A DNA stretch of 64,000 bases. Origin: Mucilaginibacter rubeus. GTDB taxonomy: Bacteria; Bacteroidota; Bacteroidia; Sphingobacteriales; Sphingobacteriaceae. The position numbers were made by a program, and so were the translations under genes. The stretch covers positions 3,658,001 to 3,722,000 of the forward strand of contig NZ_CP043450.1 in NCBI RefSeq assembly GCF_003286415.2, written 5' to 3'. Positions within the stretch are counted from its first letter, which is position 1. The number at the start of each line of letters is the position of its first letter. Below the pieces are notes generated by a model. The model did not search any database and was not told where the DNA came from. It was given only the letters and a program-made list of their open reading frames with translations. Below are positions 1-9,082 of this stretch, in pieces.

Positions 1-1
1 G

Positions 2-601
2 AGCAAAACCAAGCTTCCGCAGGAAGCCAAACATTTGGCATGGTTAAATTTAGATAACGATGAGGGTCAGGAATACTGGATTGCCATGAACCTTGCCGGC
101 GATTATGCCAGCGCCAATCACCACGAAATTCATAACAAAATTGCCCGTGCGCTTAATCTTAAACCGATTATGATGATAGAAAACCATCATAACTTTGCCT
201 GGAAAGAGCAACTTGCCGATGGTACCGAAGTGATGGTACACCGAAAAGGTGCTACACCGGCCGGCGAAGGCGTATTAGGTATTATTCCCGGAAGTATGAG
301 CACACCTGGTTTTGTAGTGCGCGGTAAAGGCGACGCGACTTCCATCAATTCAGCATCTCACGGTGCGGGCCGTTTAATGAGCCGAAGCGCTGCCTTCAAA
401 ACCGTCGACCCGAAAGTGGTTGCCGCTAACCTGGTAGATAAACGCATCACGCTAATTGGCTCCGACCTTGACGAGGCTCCAATGGTATACAAAGATATCC
501 ACGCTGTAATGGCTGCCCAGCATGATTTGGTTGATGTGTTAGCAAGCTTTCAGCCAAGAATTGTGCGTATGGCCGACGCGAAGGAGAAGCCGGAAGATTA
601 G
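2..601 (+). CDS. rtcB: RNA-splicing ligase RtcB (3' part; 5' end outside window)
   Basis: This is the C-terminal part of RtcB, the Mn/GTP-dependent ligase that joins 2',3'-cyclic phosphate RNA ends to 5'-OH ends. The reading frame is open from base 2, so the gene starts before the window; the internal TTG at 35 is not a credible start. Family motifs are clear: NHHNFAW (metal ligand), the GATPA loop, IPGSMSTP, and SASHGAGR, whose histidine carries the GMP adduct in studied RtcB enzymes. It ends at 601 in a lysine/glutamate-rich tail. In several bacteria rtcB is linked to Ro60/Y RNA genes. Here the Ro60 gene lies about 17.6 kb away, so any link is only suggestive. Confidence 0.95.
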   Translation, partial: SKTKLPQEAKHLAWLNLDNDEGQEYWIAMNLAGDYASANHHEIHNKIARALNLKPIMMIENHHNFAWKEQLADGTEVMVHRKGATPAGEGVLGIIPGSMSTPGFVVRGKGDATSINSASHGAGRLMSRSAAFKTVDPKVVAANLVDKRITLIGSDLDEAPMVYKDIHAVMAAQHDLVDVLASFQPRIVRMADAKEKPED

Positions 602-774
602 CCCCCGACCCCTAAAGGGGAGTTTGTCCGATTGACCAGAATGTCGTCGAACGCTGCTGCAAGCATCCTCGCCTGTGAGCCCCGTTTAACCTAACTAAGT
701 ATAAGCGGCTATTCTGCTATCAGTGGCTATAAATAGACTATATTAAAGATCAAAACACAACCAAATTAATTGTA

Positions 775-1161
775 ATGAAGTACATAGCAAAAGACGATGA
801 ACTATTTGACTTGTTAAAGAAGTTTCAAGTCCGCATTCTTGATTCAAATATTTTGAGAATAAATATCTTCACGCAAAATCATCAATTATTTATTGAGATA
901 GATTTCGAACCTATAAAAGGCGAAATATTTAGGCTCAAATTTTACGATATAAGAGAATATTCTTTTTATCACAACCGCAATCATCATTTTAGATACGTTG
1001 AGAATTTAAGCTTGCTTAAAAGTGACGGTCTATTCTACTTTACTTTTGATCCTGAAGACGAACGTCTAATGGCCATTTCAGAAAATGACCAGGATTTTAT
1101 TTTATTTGGTGGCTTTGAAGGATATTTCCTCGGCCAAAATGATCTTATCACTAATTACTAA
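775..1161 (+). CDS. hypothetical protein, first of an overlapping pair
   Basis: A 128-residue protein that I do not recognise. It is rich in aromatic and charged residues (many Phe, Tyr, Asp), has no signal peptide or membrane segment, and looks like a compact soluble domain. Composition is clearly more AT-rich than the rtcB gene before it. The stop codon overlaps the ATG of the next gene by one base (TAATG), so the two are almost certainly co-translated. Size, acidity and pairing resemble immunity-type or accessory proteins, but no motif proves this. Confidence 0.7.
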   Translation: MKYIAKDDELFDLLKKFQVRILDSNILRINIFTQNHQLFIEIDFEPIKGEIFRLKFYDIREYSFYHNRNHHFRYVENLSLLKSDGLFYFTFDPEDERLMAISENDQDFILFGGFEGYFLGQNDLITNY

Positions 1162-1682
1162 TGCCAGCCTTTCCACAATCATATCAGCTTTTGTTTGAAG
1201 TATTTTACCTTGGGCTAAAATGGAAACTTGTCACCAAAACCGAAATTGTAAAATGGGCCGATGATATCATTCTCGCTGAAGCGGAACCGGATTATTTTTT
1301 CATTGAACTTGCAATGAGTAAAAATATTAACGAAGTAATAGCGCTTATCGGCAATAGGATGAATAAAAGCACGGATCCAATTGCCGGCCGCGTACTACTT
1401 AGCCTGACTTTTAATCAGCTTAACAATACCACTATCTCACTACAGAGAGCATGCGACATTCTGGATGGTATAGCTTTACTTAACACTTTAACCAATTGGG
1501 AAAGGGGACATTTTTTCCAATTTTACGATGAAATTCAAGAGTTATTTCGTCCGGACGATATCGAAAACCTGCGTCTTGAAATATTGACCTTTTTATCTGT
1601 ATATAAAGATAAATTCAACTTTGATAATTACGAAGAATGGGGTATCATTAGCAACCAAATTGCAACATTTTTTCCAAACTAA
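1161..1682 (+). CDS. hypothetical protein, second of an overlapping pair
   Basis: A 173-residue soluble, probably all-helical protein with no recognised motif. It starts at the ATG that overlaps the stop of the preceding gene, which supports translational coupling. It is AT-rich like its partner. The helical, acidic build (stretches such as DIILAEAEPDYFF) resembles bacterial immunity-type proteins, but this is only a resemblance. The gene ends shortly before a divergent-looking spacer and an ATPase gene. Confidence 0.7.
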   Translation: MPAFPQSYQLLFEVFYLGLKWKLVTKTEIVKWADDIILAEAEPDYFFIELAMSKNINEVIALIGNRMNKSTDPIAGRVLLSLTFNQLNNTTISLQRACDILDGIALLNTLTNWERGHFFQFYDEIQELFRPDDIENLRLEILTFLSVYKDKFNFDNYEEWGIISNQIATFFPN

Positions 1683-1777
1683 TTCTCCCTCCTTCGCTAT
1701 CCGTAGTCTCCAGCTACGGGTTTTAATGTATGTAGACTGTGTCTACATGCAATCACATTCCCTATCTTTACCATACC

Positions 1778-2530
1778 ATGCAAGCCAAACCTTTTCTTAA
1801 AGAGATCCAACTGAAACGTGATATGGTGCCATCTTTTGATACCTACCCGTTTCAAATTCCTGCTATCAGAAACCTTCATTCGTTAAAATTCCACCCTGAC
1901 ATTACTTTCATTATTGGCGAGAATGGCTCGGGAAAATCAACACTGATTGAGGCAATTGCTTTACAGATGGGTTTTAGTACCGAGGGCGGTTCAAAAAATG
2001 CGCAGTTTCAAACGCATAGTAATTCGTCGCAGCTTTTTAACTATTTAACCGGTATTAAAAGTTTCAAAAAGCCGACTGACTATTTCTTCCTCCGGGCCGA
2101 AAGTTATTATAATTTGGCTACCTATATGGAAAACGCCTACGAAAGTGAAAAAGACCGGGCCATATTTGAAAGGCAATATGGAGTTAAATCACTTCATGAA
2201 TGCTCTCATGGCGAATCGTTCATGGCCACGCTCACCAACAGGCTTACAGGCAATGGGCTTTACATATTTGACGAGCCCGAGGCCGCGCTCTCACCCAACC
2301 GGCAAATGGCTGCCTTGTCGCTCATCAACACGGTTGTACGCGAAAATTCACAATTCATTATTGCCACTCACTCCCCTATTTTATTAGCCTACCCGGGCGC
2401 CACCATTTACCAACTGGATGACTCGGGCATTAAGCGGGTACAATACGAGGAAACGGAGCATTACATGGTTACCCGGCATTTCCTGAATAACCACCATGCC
2501 GAAATGACCCGCATTTTGTTTGGAGAATGA
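1778..2530 (+). CDS. AAA/ABC-type ATPase
   Basis: A stand-alone P-loop ATPase of about 250 residues, related to the single-domain ABC/SMC-like predicted ATPases. Walker A is GENGSGKST near residue 47; an ABC-signature-like SHGESFMA and Walker B IFDEPEAAL follow, then the H-loop in IATHSP. I chose the ATG at 1778 rather than the in-frame GTG at 1739 because homologous proteins begin close to the PFLKEI segment. No permease or nuclease partner lies next to it, so it is not evidently a transporter. Such proteins also occur in defence and stress settings; the actual role is unknown. Confidence 0.85.
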   Translation: MQAKPFLKEIQLKRDMVPSFDTYPFQIPAIRNLHSLKFHPDITFIIGENGSGKSTLIEAIALQMGFSTEGGSKNAQFQTHSNSSQLFNYLTGIKSFKKPTDYFFLRAESYYNLATYMENAYESEKDRAIFERQYGVKSLHECSHGESFMATLTNRLTGNGLYIFDEPEAALSPNRQMAALSLINTVVRENSQFIIATHSPILLAYPGATIYQLDDSGIKRVQYEETEHYMVTRHFLNNHHAEMTRILFGE

Positions 2531-2548
2531 GCGGCTTCCTGAATTTAT

Positions 2549-3142
2549 TTACGCGCCCAGATTACCAGTCTTCACTTCACCGGCTCGCTTGTAATTAGCC
2601 ACAATCACCCCACTTGGCGTAACGGTGCTTTCTGTTAACTCCAATGTCATTGGCAGAGTTTCCGGGCCATATATGCTTTTTCCTTTACCAAGAAGCACCG
2701 GGTAAATCTTGAGCCAAAGTTCATCTACCAGGTCATGCTTCAGCAGCAGTTGAACAAGTTCGCCGCTACCCCACACTTTTAAATCCGAACCCTCTGAATT
2801 TTTAAGCTTTTTAATATCCTCTACGCCGGTAAGAAATATGCTGTTGTTCCAGTCAGATTTATCTTTAGTGTTAGACAGCACATATTTTGTTACGTCGTTA
2901 ATACCCGGCCAATAATCAGCATGTTGAGGCCAGTAGCTCTCAAAAATATCGAATGTTTTCCGGCCTAAAAGGATATCCGTAGCCTCCATCTGCTTCTGCA
3001 TGATCTTACCGGACTCTTCGTCGGTAAAAGGTGCCGACCAACCACCAAATTTAAAACCGCCTGCTGTATCCTCTTCCGGGCCACCGGGTGCCTGCATTAT
3101 GCCATCTAATGTAATGAATGTTAAAACGATTATCTTTCTCAT
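2549..3142 (-). CDS. dihydrofolate reductase family protein (RibD C-terminal domain)
   Basis: A protein of about 197 residues with the RibD C-terminal/DHFR-like fold, found in Bacteroidota as stand-alone NAD(P)H-dependent reductase-like proteins. Typical segments are an N-terminal MRKIIVLTFITLDG, GRKTFDIFESYWP, and GSGELVQLLLKHDLVDEL near the C-terminal half. I set the start at 3142, where AGGAGG stands seven bases upstream. An in-frame upstream ATG at 3253 would add 37 atypical residues. Substrate is unknown; these proteins are seldom true dihydrofolate reductases. Confidence 0.88.
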   Translation of the reverse strand: MRKIIVLTFITLDGIMQAPGGPEEDTAGGFKFGGWSAPFTDEESGKIMQKQMEATDILLGRKTFDIFESYWPQHADYWPGINDVTKYVLSNTKDKSDWNNSIFLTGVEDIKKLKNSEGSDLKVWGSGELVQLLLKHDLVDELWLKIYPVLLGKGKSIYGPETLPMTLELTESTVTPSGVIVANYKRAGEVKTGNLGA

Positions 3143-3383
3143 AAGATTTGCCTCCTGTATAGGTTTATGTTTACAATTTGTTTTTGTTACAATACAAATC
3201 TCAGGAATAAGAAAACAACCGCTACGGTGTATATGCGACCAATAGTAGGGCAAATGCGACGAATAGAAAAATAGAAAAACGCGTAATAGAATATCCGATT
3301 TAGGTTTATAATGTTGCTCGTGTCGAAACTCTTAAAGAGAGTTGCAAGAAAATTGTAGCTTTAAATAAACTATAATTAGTTAG

Positions 3384-4349
3384 ATGGGGCAAAGAGCAAA
3401 TTATATATTTATTGAAAACTCTCAGAAGACCATCCATTACAGTCATTGGAGAGCTAACGTCATAACATCCGATCTTTATCTTGGGGAAAAGCGTTTTATA
3501 GATTTTGTAAGATCATGTAAGTCGGTAGAGGTATTATTGAATGAGGTTTGGATAGAAGGCTGCGTAATTATCAATATCGATAAAAAGACACTCTACTTTT
3601 GGAGTTTGGAATTCGGCACAACATCAGCAACTGACTTTTACTTAAATAAACTCCAACAAAGGTGGAAAGGCTGGTCGTTAAATTTACTTTACAACCAAAT
3701 GTATGATATTGAACAAATTTTGGATATCGATTATATTTCTCAGCAAGAGCAATTTCCGTTATTAGTAAAAACAACAGAGGAGATTATTAATGATGAGATT
3801 AGTGAATTTGGAAATACAATAATAATTATAAAAACAGGTATCAAAACTCATATAACACAATTGGGAGGTATTGATGCGTCAGAAGTATTAAATTATGGCG
3901 AAAGTGTCATAGATATTTTACTGAACAAAAAAGAATACCCTTTACCAAAAGAGGAAGAGGATAAAGTGTTTGAAACATTAATATTTGACGTTGTAAACAA
4001 GGAGATGATCATTGACAAAAGTGAGTTTGGATTATGGGAACAATGTCAAAATAAATGGGAAGGATATAATTTAACAATGGGCGACTTCGGTTATATAGGA
4101 GCCCTAAAACTTGCCAACATTAACATTGAGCAATTAGTTATGAGTGTCGAAAAAATCAAAATTGCATTCAACGATCAGGTTATGCGTCCTGAAGGCTTCG
4201 ACCCCCAAAAAATGGCAGAAAGATTATTACAGGAAGATAAAGATTTTAAATTCAGCTCAGACTTCTTCGATTCTGCTAAACCCCCATTTACCCTTATTGA
4301 AAAATTCATAAGAACGATCAGTAAACCATTTAAAAGACAAAATTATTGA
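3384..4349 (+). CDS. hypothetical protein in AT-rich segment
   Basis: A 321-residue soluble protein without a motif I can name. It begins MGQRANYIF and has a tryptophan-rich N-terminal half (SHWRAN, YFWSLE, RWKGWS) and an acidic middle, ending in a short basic tail. Codon and base composition are markedly AT-rich compared with flanking housekeeping-type genes. Two tRNA-3'-end-like sequences follow it directly, which fits an acquired accessory gene. Function is unknown. Confidence 0.75.
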   Translation: MGQRANYIFIENSQKTIHYSHWRANVITSDLYLGEKRFIDFVRSCKSVEVLLNEVWIEGCVIINIDKKTLYFWSLEFGTTSATDFYLNKLQQRWKGWSLNLLYNQMYDIEQILDIDYISQQEQFPLLVKTTEEIINDEISEFGNTIIIIKTGIKTHITQLGGIDASEVLNYGESVIDILLNKKEYPLPKEEEDKVFETLIFDVVNKEMIIDKSEFGLWEQCQNKWEGYNLTMGDFGYIGALKLANINIEQLVMSVEKIKIAFNDQVMRPEGFDPQKMAERLLQEDKDFKFSSDFFDSAKPPFTLIEKFIRTISKPFKRQNY

Positions 4350-4383
4350 ATTAAAAAAAACATAGAAATACACTAAGTATTTT

Positions 4384-4452
4384 GTGACCCCGGAGAGATT
4401 CAAACTCTCGACCCAATAATTAAGCAAATAAGAAGTTCTTATGAATTTGGAG
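4384..4452 (-). pseudogene. tRNA 3'-end-like remnant 1
   Basis: Read on the minus strand, this stretch ends with a T-arm (stem GAGAG/CTCTC, loop TTTGAAT) followed by CGGGGTC, a discriminator A and CA, as at a tRNA 3' end. No matching 5' acceptor strand (GACCCCG) occurs upstream and no normal anticodon arm can be folded. It is best read as a decayed or truncated tRNA, possibly left by an integration event at a tRNA 3' end. Confidence 0.45.
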
Positions 4453-4505
4453 TGTGCCCAGAACGAGATTCGAACTCGTGCATCTCTGAACCACATACTG
4501 GCTGA
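4453..4505 (-). pseudogene. tRNA 3'-end-like remnant 2
   Basis: On the minus strand a T-arm (ACGAG, loop TTCGAAT, CTCGT) is followed by TCTGGGC and A, a tRNA 3' acceptor end. The pairing 5' strand GCCCAGA is absent. A TGTGG segment upstream could be the remains of a His-type anticodon loop, but its stem does not pair well. It lies head to tail with remnant 1. Confidence 0.45.
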
Positions 4506-4632
4506 TGCGGTCAGGAGAACAGCATGATTCAAAATTACATAACTTCTGTCACCTACCCAATAATCACAACCAATGATTTTATAATTTCTTTATCCCGGTT
4601 ATATAAGCTGTTAGGTATATTGCAGGCACTGT

Positions 4633-5226
4633 ATGAAAAAGAACTATATCGACCTGCTTGAAAGCATATACGCCCTGGCTCAAAGCGGCATCAGGTACAC
4701 GAAAAGCCCTTTTGACATGGAGCGCTACCAAAAACTGCTTGAGATAGCCACCCAGGAATACAGCGAATTTACCGGCCTCGAAACCGAAGTTTTAAAAGAG
4801 CGCTTTAAGAATGACCTGGGATATGCAACCCCGAAAGTAGGCGTTAATGGCATTTTGCTTGATGAACAGGGCCGCATACTGGTTGAACACCGCAGCGATG
4901 ACCTGCTATGGGGATTGCCCGGCGGTTGGGTTGATATTGGTGAAGATCCGGAAACAGCCATCAAACGCGAATTTTGGGAAGAAGCGAAACTTGTTGTTGA
5001 ACCCGTTGAGCTAATACAATTTCTGGCTGTGCCAGCCGGGAGGTTTGGACAACCTCATAGCTCCTTACAGGCGCTATACCTTTGCAAATACATCAGCGGC
5101 AACATCGAAATATCGTTAGAAAGCCTTGAGATAAAGTTTGTTGATCCGGCCGAGGTAACCAACTGGCATAAAAACCACGGGGAGCATGTACAGGCCGCGT
5201 TACGTCATCTAAAATCGCGGATTTAA
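4633..5226 (+). CDS. NUDIX hydrolase
   Basis: A 197-residue NUDIX pyrophosphohydrolase with the helical N-terminal extension (about residues 1-65) typical of ADP-ribose/nucleotide-sugar NUDIX proteins in Bacteroidota and Firmicutes. The NUDIX box runs from GGWVDIGE through REFWEEAKL at about residues 96-118. The late box position usually Gly is Lys here, while the catalytic RE..EE glutamates are intact. The enzyme is predicted to cleave a nucleoside diphosphate linked to another moiety; the exact substrate cannot be read from sequence. It is a single gene. Confidence 0.93.
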   Translation: MKKNYIDLLESIYALAQSGIRYTKSPFDMERYQKLLEIATQEYSEFTGLETEVLKERFKNDLGYATPKVGVNGILLDEQGRILVEHRSDDLLWGLPGGWVDIGEDPETAIKREFWEEAKLVVEPVELIQFLAVPAGRFGQPHSSLQALYLCKYISGNIEISLESLEIKFVDPAEVTNWHKNHGEHVQAALRHLKSRI

Positions 5227-5450
5227 AAAATCTTTCTGCCATATACTCTCCTTAAAACAGGCTATATTTTTCCTCTTTTGCCTCTTGCATCCTCATCAAA
5301 TTCTCAAAGCGGCAAAATAATAGGCTATAGCATCACATCATTTTCACATAATGCGTAAAAATTTGATTATCAGTAAAATATAATTGTATATTTATATACC
5401 TGATCAATTAACAATTAACTGGTTTTAAACGGATTTTAAACTTTAAAGTC

Positions 5451-5630
5451 ATGAGCGCATCAACCAAAGCATTTGACAAAAACACTTCAATGGGTTTTAG
5501 GGACAAAAACACTTCAATGGGATTTGCTGATAACGAAACAGGCATAGAGCCGGAAAACGAAGGGGCCGACGGATTTGCCGACGTTCCAGAACCAGAAGCG
5601 GCAGCAGAAGAACCTTCGATGGATAGTTAG
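5451..5630 (+). CDS. small acidic protein with tandem DKNTSMGF repeat
   Basis: A 59-residue ORF starting at ATG 5451 and stopping with TAG at 5628. The N-terminal half contains DKNTSMGF twice in tandem, also visible as a 24-base DNA repeat (about 5474-5522). The C-terminal half is strongly acidic and rich in Glu, Pro and Ala, ending EEPSMDS. There is no signal peptide. The leader-like repeat plus acidic tail could suit a peptide-precursor or a tail-binding adaptor, but no modifying enzyme is next to it. A purine-rich stretch precedes the ATG. Confidence 0.55.
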   Translation: MSASTKAFDKNTSMGFRDKNTSMGFADNETGIEPENEGADGFADVPEPEAAAEEPSMDS

Positions 5631-5717
5631 ATAACCATTTTTAACAAGCCGGTACCATTACCCTGTATATCTTTTATCCCCGTTTATCAAAACGGAGCTT
5701 ATGCTTATAAATAATCT

Positions 5718-7157
5718 ATGCTGAACCACATACAAAAGGTGATGGCTTGCGTATGCTTTTTCACGGGCATCGTGGTAAATACCTATGCTCAAAAAAACAC
5801 GCTAAACCAGTTAAGACAACAAGCCGATCAGCATAAAAACGACACAGCTGGCGTTGAGCCGTTAAGGCAATTAAGCCTGCAATTACAAGCTACCCGGCCC
5901 GATAGCGCTTTGATGTACGCGCAACAGGGGCTTGAACTGGCCCGCAAATTCTCATTTAAAAAAGGCGAAGCCGACTGTATGAACCGCCTGGGTGTAGTTT
6001 TATGGAAAAACGGCAAGTATGACCGCGCCCTCTCCTTTTTGCTCAACTCCCTAAAAATTCGCGAAGAAATTAACGACCGCCTTGGCATTTTAAAAAGCCT
6101 GAGTGATATAGGCATTGTTTATTCCGATCAGATGGACAACGTAAAAGCTCTGTCCTATCATTTTAAAGCTAAAGCCGTTGCAGAAGAATTACATGAAACC
6201 ACCCGTCTGGGCATTATCCTGGCTAATATCGGCAACTGCTACATCAAACTTAACAAAGTTGATTCGGCTTTAAATTATGAGATGCAGGCCTATACCATAA
6301 AACAAAACCTCAAGGATACGGCCACCATGTCCAATACCTTATCCATTTTAGGCGATATCAACTACAAAATGGGGCACACTGCCCTTGCGCTGGATTATTA
6401 CCGGGTAAGTGTAAATTACGCAGTCAAAATCAACGATCAGAACAGCCTTGCCGACAGCTATAACAGCATAGCACAGCTCTATAAACAAACCGGCGCGCCC
6501 GACTCAAGCGTATACTACGCCTCATTGGCTCTTAATGCAGCAAAAAAAGCCGCATATCCTGAAGGCATTTTCCATGCCAGCAACCTGCTTACCGATGTAT
6601 ACCGGGGCAAAAACGATCACCTCGAACTCCAATATCTAAAAACCTCCATCGCCGCGAAAGACAGCATGTTCAATGCCGAAAAGGTTAAGCAGATTCAAAC
6701 GCTAAGTTTTAACGAAGCCGCCCGGCAGGAGGAAATTGCCGAAGAAAAGCACCGCGAAGAAGAAGCCCGTATAGTTAACCTGCAACTGGTTGGCATAGCC
6801 GTATTTATACCCACATTTTTCCTGATTGTGCTGCTACTTAGTAAAAGTCGCACCCACCGCAAGGTTATTGAGTTTATGAGTGTATTGTCATTGCTGCTGG
6901 CTTTTGAGTTCCTTACCTTATTCATCCACCCTTTTGTGCAGCGCATCAGTAACCACCTACCGGTGCTTGAGCTGATCATTTTAGTATGCCTTGCATCTGT
7001 ACTGGTGCCATTTCATCATAAGCTTACCCATTTTATGCGCGAGCGGCTGGTACATGGTCATCAACAACATCATCATTCAGCCCCTCCATCTACACCAGTG
7101 CCAGACAAAAAGGAAAGTAAAGCACATACCACCAAACGTAAACCAGCGCAAGGCTAA
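5718..7157 (+). CDS. TPR protein with C-terminal membrane region
   Basis: A 479-residue protein: signal peptide (about 1-24), five or six tetratricopeptide repeats (about 40-320), a charged coiled-coil (EEIAEEKHREEEAR, near 335-350), then three hydrophobic segments (about 353-372, 381-401 and 412-430) and a basic His-rich tail. The architecture is that of the sensor half of Bacteroidota TPR-type histidine kinases, but no kinase domain follows. It probably displays a periplasmic TPR scaffold anchored in the inner membrane. Partner and signal are unknown. Confidence 0.85.
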   Translation: MLNHIQKVMACVCFFTGIVVNTYAQKNTLNQLRQQADQHKNDTAGVEPLRQLSLQLQATRPDSALMYAQQGLELARKFSFKKGEADCMNRLGVVLWKNGKYDRALSFLLNSLKIREEINDRLGILKSLSDIGIVYSDQMDNVKALSYHFKAKAVAEELHETTRLGIILANIGNCYIKLNKVDSALNYEMQAYTIKQNLKDTATMSNTLSILGDINYKMGHTALALDYYRVSVNYAVKINDQNSLADSYNSIAQLYKQTGAPDSSVYYASLALNAAKKAAYPEGIFHASNLLTDVYRGKNDHLELQYLKTSIAAKDSMFNAEKVKQIQTLSFNEAARQEEIAEEKHREEEARIVNLQLVGIAVFIPTFFLIVLLLSKSRTHRKVIEFMSVLSLLLAFEFLTLFIHPFVQRISNHLPVLELIILVCLASVLVPFHHKLTHFMRERLVHGHQQHHHSAPPSTPVPDKKESKAHTTKRKPAQG

Positions 7158-7361
7158 AAGCTGCGGCTTAATATTTCTCTTTTCAAAATCCGCTTCGTCG
7201 GTTAAAATGCCGGTTAAAAATTGGGTTAACGATTTTTTATAGGTTAAAACGCCGTCAAGCAGCGGTTTTTTAACCTATAATTGCCCCGCCTATTGATAAA
7301 TAAAAGCAAATCTTATCGCGCTACCAACCAAGCCAATTTTACTAACCTACATTTATAAATT

Positions 7362-8495
7362 ATGAAAAAAACGATCTACCTGTTACTCCTGAGCTCTTTT
7401 ATTACCGCGGTAAGCTGCAGTAAGGGAAAGGAAGTTACACCTGCTACTACCAAGCCCGATACCAATACCCCTACTCCAACCGATAACAACACCGGCTTTA
7501 GCAGTGCAGATGCCGATCTTGCTTATACCGCGTTCAATAATGCCTTTTATGATTCAAACAATAAGCTTTATTTCAGCACCACCAAAAAAGACGGCGTAGC
7601 CGCTATATGGACACAGGCTGTTTACTGGGATATGGCCATGAATGTTTATGAACGCACCAAAGCCCCGGCACAATTAACCCGGATCAGTGATATATACCAG
7701 GGAAACTACAATCATTACGATGGCTACAACTGGAACAATACTACCGTTTGGTTTATTTATGATGATATGATGTGGTGGGTAATTGCTTTGGCCCGCGCTA
7801 ACCAGCTCACAGGCAATGCCACTTATCTTGATAAAGCAAAAGTCGGATTTGAGCGGGTATGGAATGGATCGTACGACTCGGTAGATGGCGGCATGTTCTG
7901 GGACTTTCAGCACAGCGGTAAAAACTCGTGCATCAATTTCCCAACTGTTATAGCAGCCATGAAACTGTATAGCATCACCAAAGATGCATCATACCTTGAC
8001 AAGGCTAAATCTATCTACACCTGGTCAAAAACCAATTTGGTTGATGCATCTGGTAAAGTAAACGACAATAAAATAGGCAATAACCCGGCCGGTGGTCAGG
8101 ACTATACTTATAATTCGGGCACAGCCATCGGCGCGGCCATGGCGCTATACAAACAAACCAACGATGTAGCTTACCTGAATGATGCTAAACTATATACCGA
8201 TTATGTTAAAAACAACCTGTGTACCAACGGCATACTTCCTGCCGAAGGCGATTTTAACGAACAAGGTGTGCTAAAAGCTATTTTTGCCCAGTATATAGTA
8301 CAGTTGATAAATGATGGCGGTCAAAGCCAGTACTTGAGCTGGATTCAAACCAACGTCAACACAGGCTGGAAGAACCGCGACGCCCGTAATCTAACTTACC
8401 GTAATTATGCTGTAAGCACACCTACCGGCGATATTCAATCGTACGAAGCCAGTAGTATTGTAACCTTCATGCAGTTGATACCGCCAACTAAATAA
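7362..8495 (+). CDS. glycoside hydrolase family 76 lipoprotein
   Basis: A 377-residue predicted surface or periplasmic lipoprotein of the GH76 family (endo-alpha-1,6-mannanases). The lipobox is AVSC (Cys about residue 20), followed by a Thr/Pro-rich linker to about residue 45 and the (alpha/alpha)6 catalytic domain. The hallmark double aspartate appears in FIYDDMMWW. Aromatic segments (YWDMAMNVY, GGMFWDF) fit a sugar-binding groove. It would cut alpha-mannan backbones; a GH92 mannosidase lies about 13 kb away. No SusCD pair flanks it here. Confidence 0.93.
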   Translation: MKKTIYLLLLSSFITAVSCSKGKEVTPATTKPDTNTPTPTDNNTGFSSADADLAYTAFNNAFYDSNNKLYFSTTKKDGVAAIWTQAVYWDMAMNVYERTKAPAQLTRISDIYQGNYNHYDGYNWNNTTVWFIYDDMMWWVIALARANQLTGNATYLDKAKVGFERVWNGSYDSVDGGMFWDFQHSGKNSCINFPTVIAAMKLYSITKDASYLDKAKSIYTWSKTNLVDASGKVNDNKIGNNPAGGQDYTYNSGTAIGAAMALYKQTNDVAYLNDAKLYTDYVKNNLCTNGILPAEGDFNEQGVLKAIFAQYIVQLINDGGQSQYLSWIQTNVNTGWKNRDARNLTYRNYAVSTPTGDIQSYEASSIVTFMQLIPPTK

Positions 8496-8519
8496 AAATA
8501 ATAACTCTTGTTATTTACA

Positions 8520-8555
8520 AACAGAGGCGCAAGGATTTTCCTTAGCGCCTCTGTT
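8520..8555. terminator. bidirectional terminator between convergent genes
   Basis: An 11-bp stem AACAGAGGCGC/GCGCCTCTGTT with an inner AAGG/CCTT extension lies between the convergent GH76 gene and the gene ending at 8590. T-rich stretches follow on the plus strand. Confidence 0.75.
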
Positions 8556-8589
8556 CATTTTTATGGGAGTAATATGTGAACATCTAACT

Positions 8590-8925
8590 TTAAATCGTCC
8601 ATAATTGTGGCGTGTCCCTAAAATGATTGATCTCTTCAATCACATCCACTACTTCGTCGTATGATAGCTCGTGTTCGCCATCAGCAAAATAACTAAACAC
8701 TTTGCCAGGCTGCTCAAAGCTGACATACCCGAGATAATCAGGATTGTTTTTCTTATTTGGCAGCAAAAGCCTGTCGGGTTGGTTTAGCCTGGCAAGAATC
8801 GAGTCATCGCGCCGGAAGATACTGTAGGTATAAGTTAAAAATGGGTGCCCATCGGCATGCGCCTCACTTTCGGGCATGATTACAAGTGACAGGTTATTGG
8901 CGGTGGTTACGAAAAAAGGTTTCAT
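8590..8925 (-). CDS. hypothetical protein
   Basis: A 111-residue soluble protein that I do not recognise. It begins MKPFFVTTANNLSLVIMPES and contains a YDEVVDVIEEINHFRD helix near the C-terminus. It is convergent with the GH76 gene and separated from it by a terminator. The helical C-terminus and short length are compatible with a small regulatory or adaptor protein. Confidence 0.75.
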   Translation of the reverse strand: MKPFFVTTANNLSLVIMPESEAHADGHPFLTYTYSIFRRDDSILARLNQPDRLLLPNKKNNPDYLGYVSFEQPGKVFSYFADGEHELSYDEVVDVIEEINHFRDTPQLWTI

Positions 8926-9082
8926 AATGCAGGTTTATCCGCAAAATATAACAATAGGGATGCCACAAAACACATTTCGCTAAAATCAATTCACTGTCAG
9001 TATAAATAATATTTTTACATAAAGAATGATTTATGGCATGGTTTTTAAAGTAGTTTATATAACAAACTAAAAACATCAAACT

